From contig JAWQEG010001548.1 in the NCBI GenBank assembly GCA_033782935.1, positions 77,001-141,000 on the forward strand: DNA of 64,000 nt, read 5' to 3'. Positions 10,861 through 22,204 of this stretch are shown piece by piece. Position numbers and translations under genes: made by a program. Origin of the DNA: Petrolisthes cinctipes. Its lineage: Eukaryota > Arthropoda > Malacostraca > Decapoda > Porcellanidae. The notes beneath the pieces were generated by a model that saw only the letters and a program-made list of their open reading frames with translations, searched no databases and had not been told where the DNA came from. Position 1 is the stretch's first letter. Each line of letters starts with the position of its first letter.

Positions 10861-11158
10861 AGGTGGTAGTGGGAAGTACCTCCGTGAGGCTTCCCAAAAA
10901 TCAATACTAAACTAACACTGTTCAAGGTCCTTCAGTGGAATTGCCGTGGCTTGCGTGCTTCTTGGGAGGAACTGCGCGTTCTTCTCTCTAGCTTCTCTCC
11001 TGTATGTGTTACTTTCCAAGAGACAATGCTTGGGGACTACATTCCTGCCAGTCCTTCATCATACTCTGCATTTTATTCCAATTCATTTGAAGGGCAGGGT
11101 CACCATGGTGGCTCTGCCATCCTACTTCGCCGAGATATTCCATGCATGCGAGCCATAG
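10861..11158 (+). pseudogene. Non-LTR endonuclease N-terminus fragment
   Basis: The plus-strand frame reads FKVLQWNCRGL, then 'FQET' and 'GGSAILLRRDIP'. These are the first conserved blocks of an apurinic-type endonuclease at the start of a non-LTR ORF2 (the N of WNCRG and the E of QET are catalytic). A short GGSGKYLREASQKS-like stretch just before could be the end of an ORF1. The frame breaks at about 11158 against an oppositely oriented ORF1 fragment. Confidence 0.75.
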
Positions 11159-11424
11159 AAGGTGAGGATGATCATATTTTTACTGCCTTTCATCTTCGTT
11201 ACTCGTTGGACACTGTCTGGGCACATAGCGAGAATGTCCTCTTCAGAGAATTCATACAGGTCCTCATTATATATACGCCCCTTGCTATAATTAAATGTTC
11301 GATGTGGTTTAATAGATTCAAACATGCTATCAGAAGGACAGGGGAGATTGAGGAGCATCATGGCCTGTGTAAGATCTTTGGCTCTGATTAAAACGCCCTT
11401 ACCACATTTCTTTATGTGGCCCAT
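11122..11424 (-). pseudogene. Non-LTR ORF1 fragment
   Basis: The minus-strand frame contains 'GHIKKCGKGVLIRAKDL', 'IKPHRTFNYSKGRIYNEDLY' and 'GSKNMIILTF'. This is an RNA-recognition-like ORF1 type that I associate with arthropod I/Nimb-group elements. It is cut near 11158 by the junction with the plus-strand endonuclease fragment. A 24-26 base A run (11474-11498) sits on its upstream side. It is partial and non-functional. Confidence 0.6.
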
Positions 11425-11560
11425 TGGTAATAATCCAATTTCTTTCTCCAGATACCGGGAAGCAATTAATTAAAAAAAAAAAAAAAAAAAAAAAAAACAT
11501 TTCAAAGTTAGTGAGGCTCAAAAAGTTATTACATGTCCAACAAAGTGTTCTAGATACTAT

Positions 11561-11804
11561 GGGTCGATTCCACAGTCGTTCGTTGTGGTTTGTAAACACG
11601 CAAACAAAAGAATGTTAGCCCGTTTAAATGACTTATGGGTGAATTATTTAATAAATTTGGTGAGTAAACTATACAGTGATCATCATTATCTAACTGTTTG
11701 ATAGATTTTGTGAATGTGGATACTCAGCTTTTGGAAAATAATGAAACCTTAAAATTATTGTTGGTTGTGAAGCTAACAAACCAGTACCTCTGTGGAATCG
11801 ACCC
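11561..11804. mobile_element. Possible 244-bp MITE
   Basis: GGGTCGATTCCACAG at 11561 is matched by its perfect inverse CTGTGGAATCGACCC ending at 11804. The interior is AT-rich and non-coding. No target duplication could be defined, so the superfamily is open. Confidence 0.55.
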
Positions 11805-11819
11805 ACAGTCATCCCCAAC

Positions 11820-12600
11820 CACAATAATTTTTCCGTCCCGTCTCTCCCTCCCACCAGTGAATGCTTCGAATGAAACTTTCATTGGATGGTGCGATAGTTC
11901 TATATCAGTCGGAAGTAGCAACACTCCACCAGCCCCTCCAATACCTCCCCCATCTGTTCCTCTCTCTCTCTCACTTCCCCCTTCATAACTCGTCAGGTAG
12001 ATATGACCCTATGATGAGTGAGCTCGTGTCTTCATCCCATCAGCTCGCAACTGTACCTGGTTTTATTTTCACTGCCTGATCAACCTTGTTAAAAATTAGA
12101 GCTTCAATGAAGTTGTCTTTTTGAAGCAGAGATAATATGGATTCCATACCGACATTATTTATTTTACAAGTACGCTTAAGGATATGGTTTGATTTCCCAC
12201 ATAATTGTCACCTTTCACTTTCACCTTTATGATAGCGAACCCTTTACTTGGTAAATTTACAGTACTTTTGACACTGCCTGCCAGTCGAGTCTGTGAGTCA
12301 CTTGCTCTCGTACCCGAGCTTACAGCTGTGCACTGCTGACTCCGCGGTTGACATGGGTACACTTGACCTTGAAATATTATTGACTGGATGGATATTGCAA
12401 TGTCAAGGTTATGATCTGTCTGTTCTTTTAAACCTAACAATCTATCAGTTGGAAAACTGAAGATTTCACAAATGTAGAAGGTACATTTTCGTCTCTGATA
12501 ATTCAATGAAAGTGTAATAGGAAATTGAACAAACCTTTAATGATTAATTTACTACCAGGCAGGCAACAATACATACTGGTAGGCGGGTTCCATGAGAATA
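11820..12600. other. Non-coding; contains one copy of a dispersed repeat (11915-12055)
   Basis: No coding region was recognised. The stretch from 'ctccaccagcccctcc' through 'cataactcgtcaggtag', 'gagctcgtgtcttcatccc' and 'cgcaactgtac' (about 11915-12055) reappears in the same orientation at 18847-18965. A (CA)n microsatellite occupies about 12615-12650. Confidence 0.6.
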
Positions 12601-12707
12601 CAATGACTACAACCACACATACACACGCACACACACACCACACACACACATCACGAAAACATAACAGAATGGAGCACAGGCATACATACAAATATTTACA
12701 TTATGAC

Positions 12708-12986
12708 CTATTTAAATCCACCAAAACGAGGGTGGTGTACCAGAAGTTCCTCCAGAACCTGGTGGTTCAGCAGGTGTCGACAAACCACATCAAGTGGCAG
12801 GCCCCGGGGCAGCAAGTGTCGGACAGTGGGGCAGGCCAGGCAATAGTGCTCTACAGTGTTAGCACGAGGCGCTTGACACAATCGACACTCAGTGAAGGGA
12901 GGCTCACCCTGCATCCCAGCAACCTGCCACGGTGGACGGTAGCCAAGCCTCAAACGAGCAGAGACTACATTGTGCCTCTGAACCAT
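12708..12986 (-). pseudogene. ORF2 C-terminal zinc-motif region
   Basis: This frame holds the end of ORF2 after RNase H. It has basic LRLGYRPP-type sequence, a C-x2-C-x9-H-x4-C motif ('CRLCQAPRANTVEHYCLAC'), and a stop after HPRFGGFK. It is shifted in frame relative to the RNase H part at 12993-13532. Confidence 0.8.
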
Positions 12987-12992
12987 GAGGCC

Positions 12993-13546
12993 TCAACGAC
13001 GGTAGGAATATTTGTGATGGCAGACAGACTCATAATGTGTGATGGAGATGTTGAAGGGCCTCTCTGCATCCCTGCATCGCCGTACAGGGAGGAGAGCTGT
13101 GGAGCGGACTTTAAAAAGGTAACATGTCACGGAGAGAGGACGTCCAACACCACGAGGAGGCAGATGGCAGGCTTCCTTTGCGAGTCTGTCAACTTTACCA
13201 TTGTGACGTAAACCTACATGGGATGGCACCCATAAAAATTTGACAGTCAAGTTACGATGACGCAATAAGGACAAAAACGATAAAATCTGCTGAACAACAG
13301 TAGAGTGTGTGGGCTGAACACTAGAGAGAGAATGAAGGGCAGGTTTGGAGTCACAAAAAATGGCAGCGTTCACTCCACGTTGACAAACAAGACTAACAGC
13401 ATCCAGAATGGCACACAGTTCACACAATGTTGAGCTAGAGTAGTTACAGAGATGACGGCCAACCCAGCCCCCTGGAGGTGACTCCATGTCAGGTGAGAAA
13501 ACGGCACAACCTGCTGCACCATCCACTTGCAATGAGCCATCAATCT
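12993..13546 (-). pseudogene. RNase H domain of the minus-strand non-LTR element
   Basis: It contains IDGSLQVDGAAG (first catalytic aspartate), an acidic ELCAILDAV helix, FCDSKPAL (third catalytic residue), FLWVPSHVG and GKVDRLAKEA (last aspartate). This is a complete RNase H motif set. A TAG directly before the first motif (13544-13546) separates it from the upstream reverse transcriptase part. The domain itself looks well preserved; the damage lies in the linkers. Confidence 0.85.
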
Positions 13547-15134
13547 AGAGACAGTATGGATCTGTGATGGAGGACGTCAATGTTTCTATGTGTTCCAGAG
13601 CCAACTGCCGCTGTAGAGAAGGCAGTTCCGACTTGGAAGTAGGTGTGAAGCTCACATCAGGTGTTGGTAGCATCCACGGAGGGGGTCCTGGGGGGACGTC
13701 GGCCACCATTATATCTATATTAAGAATACGGAGCATAGAGGAAACAGACCTTATAAGAGTACGTCCAGCAGGTAGTATCGGAGGGACCGGGTAGTTTGGT
13801 CTAAGAGAAGTCCTGACTAACTGAGAGTAATGGGGTGAAAGATGTGGGAAATGGAGGCACTTGACAGTGAAGCAAGTAACATTAGAATAAATTCTCTCCA
13901 CTAACGGGGGAAGACGCAACTCACGCTGCATGTTCACTATCCTGGTCGACTTTGGACAACCGAGAATTATTCTCATTGCTCTATTCTGAAATTTTTCTAA
14001 AGTTTCAAGAGTAGCCCTGGGAAGTTGAATCAGAGCAGGGGAGAGGTAATCAACAACTGAACGGATAAAAGCAATATAGATAGTCCTGGCTACTGGGATG
14101 GAGATGCCCGAGGAGTTGTTAGTGAGCCATTGAAGTGGCGTAAGTCGGCGCTGGAGACGACCCAATAAGTCCTAGACAATGGGATGGTCTTGAGGTCTGG
14201 CAGGGACAATTGGCCAAATATTGACTGCCGCGCCCAGGTAGTGATACTGGGAACACATGGGAATGACAGTCCCTCCAATGGTGAACACTGGCCGAGCTTG
14301 AGGAAGGCGGCAGGTGAATGTTCTGCTCTTATCTGGGGAGACAATAATGCCACAGTGAGAGGAGGCCACAGAGAAGGAGTCAAGAAACCGCTGGAGATCC
14401 CTTGATGAGGTAGAATGAACACAGATATCATCAGCATAGCACGTAATTGTAGTTCCAGGTATATCAGGGAGAGAAGTGAGCAGCCGATGCATCAGAATAT
14501 TAAATAACAATGGGCTGAGAACACCCCCTTGAGGCGTACCAAGATGAAAACTGCGCAAAGGACTGAGCGCACCACTGAAAAACACACGGGAGGTCCTGTT
14601 ACTCAGGTAGCCCCGAATCCACCGTAATAGATTACCCTTTATCCCAAAGTCAACCAGTTGATCCAAAATGACGTCTCTATTAGCAACATCGAAGGCACTT
14701 CGTAGGTCAATGAAGGCCACCACACTGTCCCTGTTAAGGCGAGTGTACAGGTCGACTAGGCAGTGGTGTGTGCTCCGCTGGGGAAGGAAACCAAACAGCC
14801 ATGGAGAAAGGCGATCTTGCAGTCTGTACATGAGACGATTGAGTAAGATTCTCTCCATAACTTTACAAAAACAGGAAGTCAGGGAAATAGGCCTGAACTT
14901 CGCAGTGCCGGGCTTAGGGATGGGTATTATTGTGCTGCTGGTACAGGCTCGTGGTACACAACCATCACAAAGACAAAGATTATACAGTAGAATTAGAGGG
15001 TTCCCAGGAACTTGTTGAAGTAGGCGCAGCACAGCATAAGTAATACCATCATCACCAGGGGAAGAAACTCTACCCCGAGAGAGAGCACGTCGCAACTCCT
15101 CCTCAGTTATCTCCTCTGCATCATCGTCATCATC
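13545..15134 (-). pseudogene. Reverse transcriptase domain of the minus-strand non-LTR element
   Basis: Two frames make up the domain. The first (14172-15134) runs from an EEELRRAL start through GDDGITYAVL, IIPIPKPG, FRPISLTSC.CKVMERIL, the FIDLRSAFD block (motif A aspartate), GTPQGGVLSPLLFNILM and TCYADDICVHS (catalytic YADD). The second (13545-14165) continues with the thumb-like region (TPLQWL, ARTIYIAFIRSVVDY, RAMRIILGCP). A frameshift near 14165-14170 separates them. The catalytic residues are intact, but the ORF is not. Confidence 0.88.
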
Positions 15135-16363
15135 TTACAACAGAGCAGACATTAGACCTAGCCGATGGACAGCAGCACGGGAAGTGAGTGCATCTTGTAT
15201 GTGGATGGGTAGACTGGCTGAGGTAGATTGTTCTGACCAGGCATCGACAAGTTGTTGGGCATAGTCGGCGGGAGTGTGATGACGAGCAGTGGCCGCCGTC
15301 TTTTTAACAACCCGACGGATGAGGTGCCACATGTTTGCTGTTTGATGCTGTCCGTGAACTGCTGCCAAGACTCAGTGTGAGCACACTCCTGCAGGGCAAC
15401 TAAAGCGTCCCTAGACATCTAGTAACGATGAAGCAGGTCAGGGGTTGGGTTGGCTTGAAACAATAGGCCATCACGTTCAGCCTCCTCCTTTGCCTCCTGT
15501 ATACGTGCATCCAGCGTCCAGGAGTGGGCAGTATGGCGATGCTGGAGGTGTGGCCGGGAGACGTATAGCCTATAAAAGTCATGAGTAGCAGATACAAGAT
15601 CAGAGTACAACTGTTCAGCTGATGATATGTCAAATGTAGGGAATACATGGGCCATGAATAAGATGTAAGTCGGGCAATATTTAGGGGGCACAACAATACG
15701 CAAACGAGTGGCTGAAGCACTTGACCCAGCAGTCAGAGAATAATGAAACCGAAGAGCGATGTGATCAGAGAATAAGTCTGGCATGGAGGAGCACAGGACC
15801 CGAGATGCTATAAGGCCAGACGAGAGGATGTAATCCAGAGTACCTCCCCGGCAATGAGTGGCACCGCCAGTGTCCCAGCGTGTCAGATGATGCTTGCGGA
15901 TGTATGAAAGGAGACGAACACCATTACGATTAGTAGAGCCAGAACCATCACCCAAATCAGAATGCCGAGCATTAAAATCTCCCATATAAACCATACCACG
16001 CACTGTTGGAGAAGGAAGAGCCTCAAGAGTGAGTCTAGCTGGGGCAGAATAGACATTACATAGTTGTAGTACTCCATTCCCAGGTAGAACCTCAAATAGC
16101 TGAAAGGTCATGTCAGGATCAGTGGAGGTACAGAGAAGGTGATGTGGCAAGGAGCTATGTATGTAAGTCAGGAGACCATTCCTTACCAGATGAACATATG
16201 GCACAAAACCTGAGAGAGGAGGAGCTTGCCCAGCAGCGAATGGCCGTCCTGGAAATGCTTCCTGGAGAAAAATAACACTGGGATGATGACGAAAAACATA
16301 GGCCTTGAGTTGAGAGAGCTTAGCATAACTGGTGATACCACATACATTCCAGGAGATGACATC
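15135..16363 (-). pseudogene. Endonuclease domain and linker of the minus-strand non-LTR element
   Basis: The frame begins near 16363 with DVISWNVCGI and FLQEAF (catalytic N and E). It continues through YMGDFNARHSDLG (GDFN), GGTLDYIL and FSDHIALRF (SDH). This is a full apurinic-type endonuclease motif series, with a stop near 15419. The linker to the reverse transcriptase (15135-15418) is in a shifted frame. There is no in-frame ATG before the first endonuclease block. The frame overlaps the end of ORF1 at 16377, so downstream initiation probably depended on ORF1 translation. Confidence 0.85.
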
Positions 16364-16376
16364 CAGCCGGCAATCA

Positions 16377-17867
16377 CTAGCGAACTCTGTATTTGGAGGT
16401 AGAAGTCCGGTGAGTGGGGGCAGATGAGCGACCTGGAGAAGAAGATGGACCAGGAGAAGGGACTGACTCTAAAAGCTTTTCAAGGCGAGATGCAACAGTA
16501 TCCATCTTTTCGGTAAGGGTAGTGACAGTTGAGATGATGGCCTGCTGAGCCTCGACCAAGGTGGAGAGTTTGGAGTCATTGGCAGCCTGCGCGGCAACCA
16601 GCCCATCAATCCTGGCTTCAAGGGCAGAAAAGCGATTCTCGAGAGCCGTACATCGTGCCATGAGGGTAGCAACAGACTTGCGGAGGGCCAGGTCTGGAGG
16701 TGAGGCAGGGCTGGTAGGAGGAGCAGACTGGGGAGGTGGTGGTGGCGGTGGTGGAGGCGGAGCAATAGTAGTGCCACGAGCCTGGACCTGACGTCGAGTA
16801 CATCCATGCCACACGTTAACCCCTGGCTGAAGGCATCGTGGACACTTCCATCGAGACGTATCCTCAGGAGGTGAAGGCTCAGAGGTGGAGGCAGCAGGAC
16901 GTGATGGTTCGCCCCTGACAGGACACGTCTTGGAATCATGGTCGGCAGCACAACATGCACACTTCAGCCTGGCAGAACAATACCAGGAGATATGCCCCAC
17001 ACCCCAGCACCTGTAGCACCAAGGCTGGTCATTATGAAGTTTCCTCACCTCACACGGTGGAAGACAAGGGAGGAAATCAAAGGAAATCTCATTTGGAGGT
17101 GGATCGGGTTGACTTCAGACAACAACAATATGGCTAATGGAGGAACCATCTTGGAAAAAACGACGGGCAAAGTACACACCAGGGTATCCCATAGCAAGTT
17201 TCGGGTCAACATCAATAGGAAAACGGGTAAGGATGTAGCTGGGGAACTTACGAGGCCTCTTGGGCGAGTCTTCAAGAATGAGAGGCAGAGAAAAAAATTC
17301 ACCAGCCTTCACTCTATCAATGATATCCTGACGCTTCCTAGAGATGTAGACAAACCGGGAGGTGACAGCAGCTATCTTCACTTCAGCCAGTTCACGCTGC
17401 AGCTGGAAGGCCCTGTTGACATCAGACAACCAACGCAACTTTGTGTCCGTAGATGGGTTCCCAGAGAAGGAGAGCTTGACATAGGCATTTCTTGGGGCAA
17501 AAGCAGGAAGGTTGGACGAGGGCAAGGAGTTGGTATACAAGGAAGAAAGACCACGTTGAGGCAGAGAAGGTACGTCATGCACAGCTGAAGCACCCTTGGC
17601 AGTCTTGGCAGCCGGAGGCAAACAGTCCACACCATCGGAATCCTGCAAGGAGTCGAATGAGGCATCAACGGGTAGCTTGGTAGAGGTTGAGGAGGTGGAA
17701 GGCTGCAACCTGAGCTGCGGAGTGACCGACGAGAGGGGGAGAGGGTTGCGAGAAGGCAGCTCAGGCCAGTGATCCTCGATAGGAGACTCATCCTCCTCCG
17801 ACATGGCCAAGTCGGCCTCCAGGCAGGAAGCGACATCCGAATCCGCGCTCTCCATCAGGCCAGGCAA
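16377..17867 (-). pseudogene. ORF1 (gag-like) of the minus-strand non-LTR element
   Basis: The 5' part (17115-17867) starts at an ATG. It has an acidic N-terminus (SDSDVASCLEAD) and later an RNA-binding-like region. The second part (16377-17048), in another frame, carries three Cys/His groups (a clear C-x2-C-x4-H-x4-C at 'CYRCWGVGHISWYC', then two variants). A proline run (about ten prolines) follows, then a long coiled coil (LENRFSALEARIDGL) and a serine/proline-rich tail. The frameshift lies around 17050-17115. The role is RNA binding and assembly of the retrotransposition particle, inferred from the family. Confidence 0.8.
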
Positions 17868-18160
17868 GGCCTAGATGGGAAGCGAACAACTGAACACACA
17901 CGAACACACGAACATACACACACAGAACCACAATAAAACAAATAAACCACAAACAACAATACCACAAACAGCAAAACCACAAAAAAAACGAGATAGAAAA
18001 TATAAACAACCCCTATAACACCACAGACACAACAACACACAGACAAGAACGTTGACACAAGACAAACAACAACACAAACAACAACATAGGCAGAGCGCCA
18101 GGAAAACGTCTTCACTCCAGGAAGGTTGAGGTGAGACTGACGGAAATGAAGGCCGACACC

Positions 18161-18363
18161 TCAAAGGTTGTCATCACTGATTATTATATGTTTCACAAAG
18201 AGTAACTAGCTTTATTCTACTATGTCTACATTTCCTTGTTATGGGCAGAAATTTACTTGTAATCCAATAATACACTATTTGTAACGTAGAACAAGTTATT
18301 TTTTTCCCGTGTGTTAAGTTGGTAAGCCTGTGAAAACTACAAGTTGTGGGATCAAGCGCTTTT

Positions 18364-18397
<34 letters not shown>

Positions 18398-19100
18398 GGT
18401 AACTGTGGTTCACATGACTCGAACCCTCACTTCACCAGAAATAAGCCTATATTCTGCAGGAGAGATTCGATTGTCTCATTCCGTTTCACAGAATATTCTT
18501 TTCACATGAAAAATATAGATACTTGTGGTTCTCATAATTTTGTGTAATATTAATTATTGTTGAAACATTTTTATCATTGAGTATAGCAATTTCATTAAAT
18601 AAGTCAAGTTTTATAGACACCCATCCCATCTGATGTCATTACAGTTCTGATGATATCAAACAATACTTAGCTTACAATACTTAGCTTACTTAGTATGATG
18701 ATAATGCTAAAATTCAATACATAGGTTTGTTAATGCGAACTCCATCTCCATTAGTCCCTTCGCCCAAAGTCAACCATAAATCATCAAGATACAGAAAATC
18801 GTCTCTACAGCCACGGTTAATGGCGTCTCTCTTGTTCTTTCTCTCTCCACCAGCCCCTCCATACCCTCCCTTCTTCCTCTCTCACTCCCCCATAACTCGT
18901 CAGGTAGAAGCGACCCCATGATGAATGAGCTCGTGTCTTCATCCCATCAGTTCGCGACTGTACATACATACATAGATGACTTTCTTGTGTTTCTTAAACC
19001 AATACAGATGGAAAATGAATCTCCTCCCTTAGCCAACATACACACTGTTGATGAATTGTAACTTAGGCAAACTATTAATGATTCAATTATATGAGCATGT
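18161..19100. other. Non-coding; (GT)n at 18365-18394 and dispersed repeat copy at 18847-18965
   Basis: No coding region was recognised. It holds a 15-unit GT repeat, a short duplicated phrase ('aatacttagcttac' twice near 18660-18690) and the second copy of the repeat seen at 11915-12055. The copies differ at scattered bases only ('gataagctcgtg'-like core conserved), in the same orientation. Confidence 0.65.
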
Positions 19101-19101
19101 A

Positions 19102-19264
19102 CAGTCGGCGGCAGAAGTCCTGTCGCCTCACCTGCTTCACCGAGACACGCAATGTTCATGGACTCGAAAAATACTCACGTTTTCTGCACTTAATAATCTC
19201 GAGTCTATGAACATCGCATGGCTTGGTGAAGCAAGTGAGGCGACAGGACTTTTGCCGCCGACTG
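19102..19264. mobile_element. 163-bp mariner-type MITE, TA target duplication
   Basis: It begins CAGTCGGCGGCAGAAGTCCT and ends with the near-perfect inverse. It is flanked by TA on both sides (19100-19101 and 19265-19266). The inverted repeats extend about 50 bp ('gtcgcctcacctgcttcaccgag' against its inverse), so the element is almost a hairpin. It is non-coding. TA duplication and CAGT ends place it with Tc1/mariner-type MITEs. Confidence 0.88.
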
Positions 19265-19501
19265 TACAGCTCCTGACAGATCAAGGGTCCACACTTCTTC
19301 CACCAGCGACTTGGTTTGGGCCTCGTCGGATCTGGCAACAGTTGCAGGTGGAGAGAGGGGGGATGTTAGTGGGAGAGGAGGAGAGAAATGTGGGCGGAGC
19401 TATATAGGAGGGTAACGAATGATCAGGCAGAGAAGACGTGTGTCAGGAGGAATGAATGAAGCATACACTGTGAACGGTATCGAATCACCTATAGTTTAAA
19501 G

Positions 19502-19907
19502 CAGTGTTCTTCAATCTTTTTCAGTCGTGACCCAGTTTTTACTATGACATCATACAGAAAGATCTTTTACAAATGACCAGAATTATCAACCTAAGAAAAT
19601 ACAAGGCCAGAAACTGAAACGTAATATTTATGATTAAAAGGCATTCTAACCAGAATTATAAACACTTCCTCACCTACCCCTCCCTCTCTCTCAAGAAGGC
19701 TAATATTTGTGCAATGATTTTGTTTTATTGATAATTAAATATATGAATATTTGATTATAAAAATATGTTAGGTGGATTCATGTATGAATTTCATATTTTT
19801 TTTTTATTGTCACGAACATTATTATTCTATTTTATTCATGTATTTATTTTTGTGAGCCTGTGACCCAGTTTGGAGGAATTCGGGACTCCGTAATTTGAAG
19901 AACCCGG
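19502..19907. mobile_element. 406-bp hAT-type MITE with 8-bp target duplication
   Basis: The left end CAGTGTTCTTCAATCT and inverted right end CCGGGTTCTTCAAATT are flanked by perfect GTTTAAAG duplications (19494-19501 and 19908-19915). 'GTGACCCAG' occurs near each end. The interior is AT-rich and non-coding. The 8-bp duplication and CAG-type end are characteristic of hAT elements. Confidence 0.88.
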
Positions 19908-20217
19908 GTTTAAAGAAGTGCATACTGCATTAACGTAAGTGGATATAGGAGAGAAGAAATGTGATGATTTGAGGCGAGGGTGAGGGGGAAGAGGGTAAGA
20001 AAAATGAATGTGATTAGTTGAAAAGTAATAACAAACAAATATAATTAGAATATCTGTTACATTATATCCTTTAATTAAATAAAGGCGCTGGCTTTGGTTC
20101 ACCATCGTAGTGGGATAGACTACTGAATATATATTATCCTTTGGATATTAGACAGCTATCCTTGTATTCCTTTTATCCCTCGTGCTTACCCCGTAAGGGT
20201 TTATTGCCTGTAATGAT

Positions 20218-20835
20218 GTGGGCAATACTTTAAGGGTTTATGCGCCCCTTTGTGCATATGCCAGTCGTGTTGTGAATGATGCAGAGAAGAAATACAGTGT
20301 CACTAACTTGGAGGCTATGGTGGTTGTGTGGGCCTTAAAGACCTTCAGGGAAATAATACTAGGGTATCCTATCACCATATATACAGATCATCAAACTGTT
20401 TGTGGTCTCTTTCATGGTAAAAATTTGACAGGACAGTTAACTAGATGGTATCTTACTATCTCAGCCTACAATTAAATATCTTCCTGGGTGTTTCTATAGA
20501 GTTGCAGATGCTTTATCTCGCAATGCATCAGCTGCTGCTGTCATTCCCACTAGTAGTGATGTAGACTTCAATGTGGAACTTGTTAAAACTGAACAAAAGA
20601 AAGACAAATTTTGGTCACAAGTCATTTATGCTTTGGTTTCAGGTGACGAGAGTAACTTACCAGAATTACCCATCCCACTAACACAGTTTGAGGTAGTAGA
20701 TGACATATTCTTCAGGAAGCTTGATAAACAAACTAACATTTCTTCACAGGTGGTAGTCCCTGATACACTAATTAACACTGAACTAACTTTAATGCATAAC
20801 CATCCACAAGCCGGACATCCGGGAAAGGATCATGT
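20218..20835 (+). pseudogene. Ty3/gypsy RNase H and connector
   Basis: The frame contains ASRVVNDAEKKYSVTNLEAM (RNase H glutamate region), YTDHQTVCGL (YTDH aspartate) and VADALSR just after a frameshift near 20470. The connector and the HPQAGHPGKDH zinc-finger start follow. A further frame break occurs at about 20836. The reverse transcriptase that should precede it is absent. By domain order this continues the gypsy element whose gag lies at 9.2-10.3 kb, with about 1 kb of protease and reverse transcriptase lost between the two. Confidence 0.82.
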
Positions 20836-21436
20836 ATAGCAGAAACTAGACTTAAATATTATTGGTTCACTCTCCGCGCAGACGTGGAGAAACATATCAA
20901 GAATTGTGAATCATGCCATGCTCATAAAGGTAATACAATGGGCCCAGCCCCTATTTTAAATTACCCAGTACCTGAACAACCATGGGATGTAGTTGGTATA
21001 GATATACTAAGCTTACCAATGAGTCATCAAGGCTCCAAATATTGTCTTGTATGTGTAGACCATTTCTCACGTTATGTGGTCATAACTCCTTTGCAGACAA
21101 AGACAGCAGAAGAGGTTGCACACAAGCTCGTAACAAATTTACTTTGCCAGTACACCACACCTAAGGTGATACTAACAGACAATGGTAAAGAATTTTCTAA
21201 TAATTTGTTACGTAACATATGTGATCAATATCATATAAAACAAACTTTTATAACAGCATATCATCCAGCTAGCAATGGTCTTACAGAAAGAGCAAATCGT
21301 AAGATACTAGAAGTCTTGCGACATGTAGCTAATCCTATGCAAAAATCATGGGAAGAATGGATATCATTTACAGCCTCCTCAATCAATGGTTCCATAAATT
21401 CATCAGTGGGTAAGTCCCCGCATTATATCATATTTA
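20836..21436 (+). pseudogene. Ty3/gypsy integrase, N-terminal and catalytic parts
   Basis: The frame reads the end of the zinc-binding domain (CESCHAHKG) and then the catalytic core. The first aspartate is in VVGIDILSLP, the second in LTDNGKEFSN, and the glutamate in LTERANRK. KSPHYII follows, where the frame leaves integrase sequence at about 21436. The expected continuation (YGIEKRLPYD) is found at 35.25 kb, on the far side of a 13.8-kb inserted block with inverted ends. All DDE residues are intact in this fragment. Confidence 0.85.
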
Positions 21437-21466
21437 GCCCTAACTGTTACAACTCGTCAAGCGCCA

Positions 21467-22204
21467 AGTACCCTAAAATTGAGTTATTAATAGGAATTAT
21501 TTCTACAATTCCTCTTCTATCTAATGAACAAATGGATATCATCTTAGCTTGCATATAGACATCTCTAGAATGTCTGAAATACAACCGAGTGTCGGCGAGT
21601 GACAAATGCAGGTAGTCGACAAGTCAGTCAGCTGAAACAAAGATGTTGCCACTGCTCGCTAATTAATATTATTTACTTAGTGCTCTACGTGATTATTTTA
21701 TTAGCCGTTGGGAACGCTTGCTATGTAGCATAAAAACATTATTATACATTTTTATTGCAAAAACAAACTTGTAAATCCATTTAGTTATCACAAATCGTGG
21801 AAAAAAGATAATTAAAAAGAGAGGAAACGATGGCGATGCCCGTCGGCCCGGTCGGACCAGCCCAAACTTTCGTACTGCGTTTAAAAATGTCTAAATAATT
21901 TATGCTTATACTATGTGTTTCACTGTATGATAAGGGAAGTGTTATTACTTCGATATTTCTTAGTAAAATTATGACAATACATCGAATAAGGTACATAATT
22001 AATTAAAGTTAATAATAATAATTGTGAACTCACAAATTGTACGGGTAGGGCGGTAGGCTGCAGGCAATGACTACTGACTCGATCACTCGACTCACTCAAG
22101 TCAGTCACACACTCACTGAGAGAGAGAGAGTGTGTGTAGGGGTAGAGGGTGGTGAGCTACTCTTTCGAGCCAGAGCACAATGTATGGAGGTGAATGCAAG
22201 AAGT
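21467..22204. other. Left interior of the composite block, non-coding
   Basis: AT-rich and without a recognised frame. A short (GA)n run and 'gactcgatcactcgactcactcaagtc' imperfect repeats occur at 22070-22130. Confidence 0.5.

Larger units (their letters stand above)
12600..18160 (-). mobile_element. Near full-length, degenerate I-group non-LTR element
   Basis: On the minus strand, all parts of a two-ORF non-LTR element lie in order: 5' leader (17870-18160), ORF1 with zinc knuckles, endonuclease, reverse transcriptase, RNase H, C-terminal zinc motif and 3' UTR. The reading frames are broken by several frameshifts, so the copy is dead. It is a different family from the array at 36-60 kb: the two share the domain plan but have clearly different sequence blocks (TCYADD versus LYADD). 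The 3' boundary near 12.5-12.6 kb is approximate because no poly(A) tail is obvious. Confidence 0.85.

Noticed and set aside
12525..13211. Plus-strand frame of 228 codons
   Set aside because: It is the complement of the RNase H and zinc-motif codons on the minus strand.
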